From Macrolepiota albuminosa (lineage: Eukaryota; Basidiomycota; Agaricomycetes; Agaricales; Agaricaceae), in the NCBI GenBank assembly GCA_027475525.1, contig JAMWFC010000082.1, positions 3,226,115 to 3,290,114 of the forward strand: 64,000 bases of DNA, read 5' to 3'. The stretch's first letter is position 1. Every line of letters begins with the position of its first letter. Under the pieces are notes generated by a model. The model ran no database searches and was not told the origin of the DNA. It worked only from the letters and a program-made list of their open reading frames with translations. Below are positions 48,101 to 64,000 of the stretch, piece after piece. The translations under genes were made by a program, and so were the position numbers.

Positions 48101-48598
48101 ATCGACCCTCTACCGCCGACACCCACGGCGCTACAGTCCACAACGTCCTCTCGACCGGCACGGCCGCTCTCACTTTCATTCAGAGACCGGTTTCGAATCT
48201 CCAGCGCACCGTCACCACCGACAGCATTGTTCATGAAATCACGAGAGAAAGACGATGTCCTTGGTGGCGCTACGTCATTCTATCGTCCATTGTCAGCAGT
48301 GAACAACTCGACGGTGTCTCCCTCGACAACACAGTCGTATGATGGAGACCCCAGCTTTTTGCAAATTCACACTCCTGTGATATCACATCTACCAGCACCG
48401 CGTGCCCTCCCCGAACCTCATGATATCATGCCGTTGCCTCCGCCTCCTCGGCGGGGCTCGAAGGCCATACCTGTCATAGGTTCAGATACCAAATCACTGG
48501 ATTCAGAAGAAGATGAGCTCTCTTTGGACGGTGAACGCAAGCTGATCTCACTCTCGCGTCCAAGTTCAGTTGTCTCTCTCGGGGTTGTAAACGTGTAA
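45190..48598 (+). CDS. PH-domain protein with long Ser/Pro-rich disordered regions
   Basis: Predicted phosphoinositide-binding or cortical scaffold protein. The start at 45190 gives MHGFRTTSGSLTPFRLGSPS. Across an intron come VAHERFSVPNSSFPSSRH and MHTKKARGSILVAASDALGL. A 46-base intron at 45805-45850 (donor gtgagg, acceptor tacag) joins SAEVDE to ADNEEQADVLNTVSM. The PH domain spans about IDKYQQSGTMLSKYY, SKNWRHKFMVLSSP, SYLHLFKSAAGEEKEL, HVVKVGGVDVGAMKKEL and TMWFLHIADQGEAQKWITAI, ending with the expected Trp helix. The remainder is low-complexity Ser, Pro and Arg with proline clusters such as PSPPFPPPIDPLPPTPTAL and an end SVVSLGVVNV, stop at 48596-48598. Two 77-bp duplications (46728 and 47712) shift the frame. 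Further frame changes near 47.03 kb and 47.97 kb may be introns or single-base errors and I could not resolve them. Confidence 0.75.
46728..46881. repeat. Perfect 77-bp tandem duplication inside PH-domain gene
   Basis: Copies 46728-46804 and 46805-46881 are identical; one extra base matches by chance. Wholly inside coding sequence after the PH domain: the first copy ends in frame at RATSI, the second is read out of frame and reaches a stop. Confidence 0.97.
47712..47865. repeat. Perfect 77-bp tandem duplication inside PH-domain gene
   Basis: Copies 47712-47788 and 47789-47865 are identical; one extra base matches by chance. It lies in the Pro-rich tail; the first copy reads RPPPTSAPPPAPIHD, the second is out of frame. 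Confidence 0.97.
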
Positions 48599-48828
48599 TT
48601 TTTCTAGTTTTTCTCATCGGCATGTTCGGAAACTGAAGGATCCATTATTTCGTATTTTGTTCTACCGTATGCTGCACACTTCGTTCAATGTCAATCAAAC
48701 ATTTTCTTACACAGTAATGAGCATTCGTTCAGGAAAGGACTGGGGCAATAAAAAAATGCGTGTGGTAGTATACAACAGTGAAAAAATATAAGTAATAACA
48801 GAGCAACCAGTCAGTTATAGTAGATCTT

Positions 48829-57979
<9,151 letters not shown>

Positions 57980-58798
57980 CCTCAAACTTGATGGAAATGG
58001 AGAAAGAGTCGTTGCTGAAGTAAGCAGCGACTCCACATTGTGCACGGACCTCAAAGATTGTTCATCTACTTCAGCGAACTTTTTCATCGTCGATCCTATG
58101 CTCTATGAGTCTATGACAGCATGCTATTCTGGACAAGAATCATTGCACGAGTCATATACCTCCTTTCCGGCATGACTCTTCCGCGATGTTGTCTCATATA
58201 CTGTAACACTTTGGTCCAGTATTATGAGGACCACAGTGGATCATCTAACAAGATTGACTGTGCCCAGAAAAACCGATTGTGACCAACTGAGGTTTATCTG
58301 ACAGTTTCATGTTGATTGGCTCTGAAGGCGCGTTTGCTGGACAATATATGCTGCCTATTCCACCATCACTAGTATATGTTACTTTTCATTTTGATGCTCA
58401 ATAATGTGCCTCAGTGTCGTCGACGAGGATTTCCACACGCACGCGTGAGCACTCAGCTACACACGTCTTGAGTTCAGATCGTATAGTTGACGCATTATTG
58501 TTGGAAGATTGATCACTCGAGCTGTAGGAAATGACGGATATTAAGCAGGCACCTGCGGCCAGTGCAAGACAATCTTACGCGTTTCTGTTCATCCATGGTA
58601 GCCGATCATCGATCGTCTCCCGGACTTCTCGGAGTTGCAAGGAATCGCGCATATGCTTCTCAACGAATGATATGTCTACAGAATACGCGTCGAGTTTGAA
58701 GTATGTCGATAAGTTGGAAGGAGGCTTAGCCGTGAATCGGCTCAAGAGATGAGGACTTAGTGAGTACATGCGTATAAAATCATCGTAGTGGTTCACAG
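57980..58798. other. Intergenic between SAP-domain gene and PRP8, small open frames
   Basis: PRP8 promoter region and 3' flank of the SAP-domain gene. Overlapping open frames exist on the plus strand (58531-58752, with an ATG, MTDIKQAPAASARQSYAF) and on the minus strand (58796-58575). Neither resembles a known family, so neither is called. Confidence 0.4.
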
Positions 58799-61010
58799 TT
58801 ATCGAGCCCGGCCACCCGCATCACACTGCAGTAATTCCATCCACACACTGGCAACACCGTCTTCTTCACAGCCAATCTGCATTCCGTTGTCCTTAAGAAT
58901 ATAGTACTCTCGTCCCGGGGTCTGTACTGTTGCCACAGCGCAATGAAGTGGTTTTCGATCTGACGATGTGAAATGCACGCTCTCTACGTGATGATGTCTA
59001 AAAAGAACTCCAAAAAGCAGCACGTATTTTTGTTCTCAGAAGAGACTTACGCTGGGAGGAAGAGATGGAGCATAGAGTCCTTCATAGACGGTCTGTGGAT
59101 TCGGGACGGAAATCCGTTGCTTTCCTGTACCATCTCAGTCGACGACATCCAACGACCACTAACACTGGAAGACAATTCATGCGAGGGAACAACTTCGCTG
59201 TTGTTGCAATTCCCATACCTATTGCTGACCACGCAGGCCAGGACATACCGCTCTGCAACAACTCGCTTTGCAGCGCCGATTTTGCCTTCGGCTTCGATCC
59301 TTGACAACCACAACTTACTTATTCCTCGAGAGTATTCTTCGTAGTTGGCCCACTTTAGACGTTCCATCAGTGACGAGTGATAAATACCTCCCATACGTGT
59401 TAAATGTTGGTGGACATAAGCAGACCAGTCTGCTCGCAAAGGTATCGTGTTTTGGAGAGCATTTTCTCCGTCCATGCGCACTTCTGGATGTCCAATAACC
59501 TCGCATGTCGCCTCAAGAACGTACATTATCTCCTTTCCACGACACGAATGTACTTGAACACTCCAGATCTCTCCTTCCACAACTTCTTGCACATCAAAAA
59601 TCCTGAAGTTCTTCTCTATAGTCAAGCCAATGGATACTTGAAAGAACAAGCGAGTGAGAAGGAACCTGTTTCTGGAGTTGAATATGATACTTTAGGAAAG
59701 AAAGAGCGACTTGCCTTGCTGCAATCGTTGCTTGCTTTGCATTGTCAGGACTCGTCCATAAGCGACTCAGGATCGAGTATTTGCCGACAGAAGCCTTCCC
59801 AAGAAACGAGGATTGAAAAGTACTTTGGCGGCTAATACATTCCTTTTTCCGAGCTGTTAGATATGGCCACATGTTTGTCGAGTTTGGTGAATATTGCTTC
59901 ATCATGGATGTAAGTCGACATCCAGAAAAGTCTTGGATTAAACGCTGTGCTGCGGAAATGTAGACTTTCATGACCATGGAAAATTAATAATAACAGGAGT
60001 TGAATTTGCAGCAACAGACCTGCATATCGAAAGAGACGAGAGCACTGCGCCAGACTTTTGAGATCCCCCGGTGAGACAAAACAGAATGCTAGCGAAAAGC
60101 GCAAGACATTTCTGCGTTGTGACAAAGATGGAGGCATTGTAACAGGCAGGAGCTGTAACAAAGGAGGGTCGTCGAAGTTCAGGTCATACGTACATGTTAG
60201 CATATTGTCAGTAAGAAGGGGAGAACCCTTGGGCGTCGCGTCTTGTCGGATAAGATTATCTGCTTTCTTGATCACGAGAGGAACAAAACGTTTTCTATTT
60301 TTCATGGTCTGTGTTTGCTCGGCAGCTGTTTGAAAAGGTTTAATCGAGGCGGAAACAGGACATCTCAGCATCGTTGAAGTGTCCAGGACAGTCGGTACGA
60401 CTAACGCGGGGGAGTGAGCCACAGGAGTGAGTTTTCCCGGTGAAGATAAAGAATCAACCGTGTGGAGACTGGAAAGAACGGAAGGCGTCGACAGTCCTGC
60501 AGATTGACCGCATATATGCGGCGAGTTAATCGCAAAAGTATTCTTTTTCTTAAGCCTGTCGACATTTCGTAGCCCCATCTCGGCTTTGCGTTTCAACGCG
60601 GGAGAGATCCCGGGAGTTGTCAAAGGAGCAGTCTGTGGTGTGCGCGTGGGACGAAAAGTAGCGGTAGTACTGTTGACTGACTGTTCAGAGTCTTTCTGCG
60701 CTGGCATTGACGCACGGGAACTTGCATGCTCCTGAGAAGTCGCTTGGGAGATGTCACAGTGGACTGCAAGCCCACCAGGCAGTGCTGTCGTGCTCGAGCT
60801 CGATTGAGGTGCTACATCTGATGAAACATCGGGCATCTTCAGAGGAGTTTGTGCTCCCTGAGCATGGTCAAGAATCTTTTGAATGATCGCAGCTTTTTGA
60901 AGCTTTGAGTAGGCCGAAATTTTCTTTTCCTTGCATATTGCCTTTAGTTGAGGAACAGTGAGTTTTGATAAAGCCTCGGCATCCAGTGTACCAGTAGACA
61001 TATCCTGCAT
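58799..61010 (-). CDS. SAP-domain protein, conserved in basidiomycetes
   Basis: Predicted nuclear DNA-binding protein of unknown role. The start at 61010 (MQDMSTGTLDAEALSKLTVP) leads directly into a SAP motif, LSKLTVPQLKAICKEKKISA, YSKLQKAAIIQKIL, the two amphipathic helices that bind AT-rich DNA. A disordered Ser/Thr/Pro region follows with basic patches (LKRKAEMGLRNVDRLKKKN) and FVPLVIKKADNLIRQD. The folded second half contains LLPVTMPPSLSQRRNVLRFS, FVSPGDLKSLAQCSRLFRYA, VYISAAQRLIQDFSGCRL, QYSPNSTNMWPYLTARK, VEGEIWSVQVHSC, LEATCEVIGHPEVRMDG, LKWANYEEYSRGISKLWLSR, AKRVVAERYVLACVVSN and, across an intron, HHVESVHFTSSDRKPLHCAV and EYYILKDNGMQIGCEEDG. The stop is at 58799-58801. The wording of the second half looks like a conserved fungal domain, partly reminiscent of an F-box-derived region (SLAQCSRLFRYA), but I cannot name it. 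Confidence 0.75.
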
Positions 61011-62254
61011 TCAAGGTGGAAACTCCAGAGATAGACAAGGCCAAGAATCTCCTGATGGAGTCTGAAGGCAAGAGATAATGTTAATTCGAAACATCCTCAC
61101 ATCTAGATTAGATTGCACATTTTGTGGCGGTTCGGTTTCCTGCTATGGAAATAACTGGCAGTTAACCTCTGTCACAGGATAGTAAATCGTGATAGTAGGT
61201 CGTTTGTCCTAATGGGACACAACGAAACTGGGGAATCACGGCTAAATCACTTGCTCGGTCAAGGTCCATCTTCTTGCCAAAAAAAAAGTATTTTGTCTGT
61301 CGGGAGGGTTCGGAGGAACCCGTCCCACTTCGCCAGAAAAACTTATGTGTTTGGACTACCATGCTGTAAATAGAATAATGGAAATAATGACTCACACAAG
61401 CGATGAAGTCAAAGAGTTCATATTTCTAACTACTTTGGTTTGATACTTGACTCCAGGCGTTACTTATTTACGTTATCTGAAACTTGTACTTATATCTCTC
61501 GATACTTGACTCCAGTTATTATTATATTGTCTACTATATACGAATACATCATCGTTACGCTACAATGCTGCGACAACGGCGTATGTAACGGCTGGGACAT
61601 CATATCTACTGATCACCCCTATCTCTTATTTCCCTGTGATTCTCTTCGCTGCTTTCTACTGTACAATTCGGTTACTCGTATTACCGGAGGTATATAAGGA
61701 CCCTGTATTGTAATTAGTAGCCAGTTCTTTCTAAATCGAGGACTTAACCCAGTTCTATACGGTTGACGAAAGACTGTAGTGTAACGAGACCGTGACTATA
61801 CGCTGCCGTTACACAACCAACCTACTCAAGATCGAGCTTACAGTCATTTGCAGAACGTAAGGTGGGGATGAACTGCTCAATTTATTCTGTTGTAGCGGAT
61901 AATAAGAACAAGTGTTAGTTAAATGACAAACATGTTGGAGTGGCGTGGATGTGACGAATGTGAAGGCACAACGGGTACGGCACAAAGGGTACGGCCACAC
62001 CATCAGGGCCACATGCAGGGGCCATGATCGCTTTGTCTGACGCACTTATATACAGAATGACGCCTACCGTACCCTCACTGAGGGTACGTTGCTAGATTAC
62101 TATGGACACTTACATATTTACTAACATAAACTCGTACCTAGATATCTTGCTTATACGTGATCTACCTAGGTGCTCGTCACACCTACGTGCAGTAACAGTT
62201 AGGTGTCTAACAAAACAAACTACTTGATCATAATACGGTTTCAGGAGGAACAAT
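61011..62254. other. Gene-poor AT-rich stretch with repeat fragments
   Basis: No gene recognised. The direct repeat gatacttgactccag occurs at about 61442 and 61501. A candidate solo LTR lies at 61584-61813. The motif gggtacg recurs between 61970 and 62090, partly inverted (cgtaccctcactgagggtacg near 62068). Confidence 0.5.
61584..61813. mobile_element. Candidate solo LTR
   Basis: A 230-base segment bounded by a perfect 9-base inverted repeat, tgtaacggc at the left and gccgttaca at the right, so it starts TG and ends CA as LTRs do. A TATA-like tatataagg lies at 61691, placed as an LTR promoter would be. No primer-binding site, polypurine tract, coding remnant or clear target-site duplication is visible beside it, so it would be a solo LTR whose target repeat has decayed, or a coincidence. 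Confidence 0.45.
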
Positions 62255-62452
62255 TCATTTGAGAGAACCCATACCCTGCAGTTTGAGTGATTCTTTGCCG
62301 ATAACAGGTTTCAACTCATCTTCCGAGCCACTGGAGGCCGTGACATATTCTTCAGATTTCTTGTAGGCATGAGTTCGATGTGCAGGCTTTGTATCAAACA
62401 ACTGTTGTACTCCTTTGCTTGCATAATCTCTATATAATGCGACGACGCCTGG
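62255..62452 (-). CDS. Orphan 3'-terminal exon of an unidentified gene
   Basis: Reading leftwards from a splice acceptor (tttcccag at about 62453), 65 codons stay open and end with a stop at 62255-62257. The peptide begins VVALYRDYASKGVQQLFD, continues TKPAHRTHAYKKSEEYVT, ASSGSEDELKPVIGKE and ends SLKLQGMGSLK. Composition (charged, SSGSEDEL acidic patch) looks like a real protein C-terminus. Upstream there is no matching exon: the sequence enters a near-perfect 77-bp duplication and then AT-rich repeat and satellite DNA. The body of the gene is therefore probably missing because of a false join, or it was truncated in the genome. I do not recognise the family. Confidence 0.5.
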   Translation of the reverse strand, partial: PGVVALYRDYASKGVQQLFDTKPAHRTHAYKKSEEYVTASSGSEDELKPVIGKESLKLQGMGSLK

Positions 62453-62597
62453 GAAATGATGTGCTTAGTCAGTTTTGACAGTTTCTGACTAAGGCTGACA
62501 AATAGTTGTCTTTTTGGTCTGACGCCTGGGAAATGATGTGCTTAGTCAGTTTTGACAGTTTATGACTAAGGCTGACAAATAGTTGTCTTTTTGGTCT
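62444..62597. repeat. 77-bp tandem duplication with one mismatch
   Basis: Copies 62444-62520 and 62521-62597 differ at a single base (tttctgac versus tttatgac). Start and period fit the others; it is the only one of fifteen that is not perfect. Confidence 0.95.
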
Positions 62598-62940
62598 GTT
62601 TTGAATAAATGTTGGTAGATAATGCTTAAAAAATTCAGATAAAATCACTAAAAAATTAGAAAAAATTCAAGGCTTACTGATACACTGAGTTTAGTTTTTC
62701 TGAGATTTATAAATCCTTAATGAAATCTGAAAATTTCAAGAAAAATTCAATTGCTCTGTTTTTCAGGAGATGTTAGTGGAAAATGCTCAAATAATTCCAG
62801 GAAAATTACCAGAAAATCAGGAAAAATTCAAATGCTACTAATATACTGATTTTTAGTTTTTTAAAGATTTATAAATGCTGAATAAAATCCGAAAAATTCA
62901 ATTTAGTTTACAATAATGCTTTGAGAGTTGTGGAAAGAGG
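62598..62940. repeat. AT-rich diverged tandem repeat
   Basis: Two diverged units of about 155-160 bases, the first from about 62610 and the second from about 62768. Both contain an aaaattca-rich start, then ctgat followed by tttagtttt, then gatttataaat and aaaatc(t/c)gaaaa. No coding potential. It sits against the 61-bp satellite. Confidence 0.6.
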
Positions 62941-64000
62941 ACTGAGTTGTGAAATGCGGAGGCCTTAACCGAACGAAGTGAGGTTGAGGCCGGGAATAAG
63001 CACTGAGTTGTGAAATGCGGAGGCCTTAACCGAACGAAGTGAGGTTGAGGCCGGGAATAAGCACTGAGTTGTGAAATGCGGAGGCCTTAACCGAACGAAG
63101 TGAGGTTGAGGCCGGGAATAAGCACTGAGTTGTGAAATGCGGAGGCCTTAACCGAACGAAGTGAGGTTGAGGCCGGGAATAAGCACTGAGTTGTGAAATG
63201 CGGAGGCCTTAACCGAACGAAGTGAGGTTGAGGCCGGGAATAAGCACTGAGTTGTGAAATGCGGAGGCCTTAACCGAACGAAGTGAGGTTGAGGCCGGGA
63301 ATAAGCACTGAGTTGTGAAATGCGGAGGCCTTAACCGAACGAAGTGAGGTTGAGGCCGGGAATAAGCACTGAGTTGTGAAATGCGGAGGCCTTAACCGAA
63401 CGAAGTGAGGTTGAGGCCGGGAATAAGCACTGAGTTGTGAAATGCGGAGGCCTTAACCGAACGAAGTGAGGTTGAGGCCGGGAATAAGCACTGAGTTGTG
63501 AAATGCGGAGGCCTTAACCGAACGAAGTGAGGTTGAGGCCGGGAATAAGCACTGAGTTGTGAAATGCGGAGGCCTTAACCGAACGAAGTGAGGTTGAGGC
63601 CGGGAATAAGCACTGAGTTGTGAAATGCGGAGGCCTTAACCGAACGAAGTGAGGTTGAGGCCGGGAATAAGCACTGAGTTGTGAAATGCGGAGGCCTTAA
63701 CCGAACGAAGTGAGGTTGAGGCCGGGAATAAGCACTGAGTTGTGAAATGCGGAGGCCTTAACCGAACGAAGTGAGGTTGAGGCCGGGAATAAGCACTGAG
63801 TTGTGAAATGCGGAGGCCTTAACCGAACGAAGTGAGGTTGAGGCCGGGAATAAGCACTGAGTTGTGAAATGCGGAGGCCTTAACCGAACGAAGTGAGGTT
63901 GAGGCCGGGAATAAGCACTGAGTTGTGAAATGCGGAGGCCTTAACCGAACGAAGTGAGGTTGAGGCCGGGAATAAGCACTGAGTTGTGAAATGCGGAGGC
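62941..64000. repeat. 61-bp satellite array, about 17 identical units, running off the edge
   Basis: From 62941 the sequence repeats every 61 bases to the end of the window (62941, 63002, 63063 and so on) with no difference that I could find between units. Each unit contains an imperfect palindrome: ggccttaacc and ggttgaggcc are inverted copies with one mismatch (a possible G-T pair), separated by gaacgaagtga, so each unit could form a 10-bp stem. No frame codes for a recognisable protein. The array begins abruptly after tggaaagagg. Confidence 0.95.

Noticed and set aside
58531..58796. Small gene between PRP8 and the SAP-domain gene, either strand
   Set aside because: Both strands are open over the same bases and neither product resembles a known family, so neither could be preferred.

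Overview
The window is nuclear DNA of a filamentous basidiomycete, most likely an Agaricomycete. Genes are dense on both strands and split by many short GT-AG introns of about 45-65 bases. Several products are of types I associate with that class: a DUF6533-like seven-span membrane protein, basidiomycete-style F-box proteins, a SAP-domain protein and paired double-stranded-RNA-binding proteins. No bacterial, plasmid, CRISPR or phage features were seen. Gene calls rest on translating the sequence by eye and recognising family motifs; no search was run.

Layout, left to right. 1-2225 (-) POP1, cut by the left edge, diverging from 2362-3117 (+), a mitochondrial-type membrane protein. 4402-6636 (+) secreted DNase-I-like nuclease. 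8041-11409 (-) polo-box kinase resembling PLK4, followed on the same strand by 12135-15742 (-) the spindle-checkpoint kinase MPS1 and 16009-17545 (-) a nitronate monooxygenase. 18819-19541 and 21247-22337 (+) two dsRNA-binding proteins. 22984-23753 (-) peroxiredoxin and 24965-26406 (+) DAHP synthase diverge. 27783-31919 (+) sterol 3-beta-glucosyltransferase. 33090-34649 (-) and 34761-35466 (+) two membrane proteins. 35588-37486 (-) F-box protein, 38045-38724 (-) ribosomal protein eS19, 39850-41208 (+) second F-box protein, 41710-41799 (+) intron-bearing tRNA-Asp. 42016-43101 (+) SIKE/FGFR1OP2-type STRIPAK subunit. 45190-48598 (+) PH-domain protein converging on 48829-57979 (-) PRP8. 58799-61010 (-) SAP-domain protein. 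The right end (61.0-64.0 kb) is gene-poor: a probable solo LTR, an orphan 3' exon, an AT-rich diverged repeat and a 61-bp satellite running off the edge.

The genes are mostly housekeeping: RNA processing (POP1, PRP8), translation (eS19, tRNA-Asp), mitosis (MPS1, PLK4-like), redox and detoxification (peroxiredoxin, nitronate monooxygenase), aromatic amino-acid synthesis (DAHP synthase), membrane sterol modification and signalling scaffolds. I see no biosynthetic cluster or defence island.

The strongest unexplained signal is not a gene. Fifteen separate places carry a head-to-tail duplication with a period of exactly 77 bases, each of unrelated sequence, fourteen of them perfect. They fall in exons, introns and intergenic DNA and shift reading frames in otherwise intact housekeeping genes. 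A constant length with unrelated content is what contig ends sharing a 77-mer would leave if joined without trimming, so I read them as assembly joins rather than biology. Genes containing them should be treated as probably intact in the organism.
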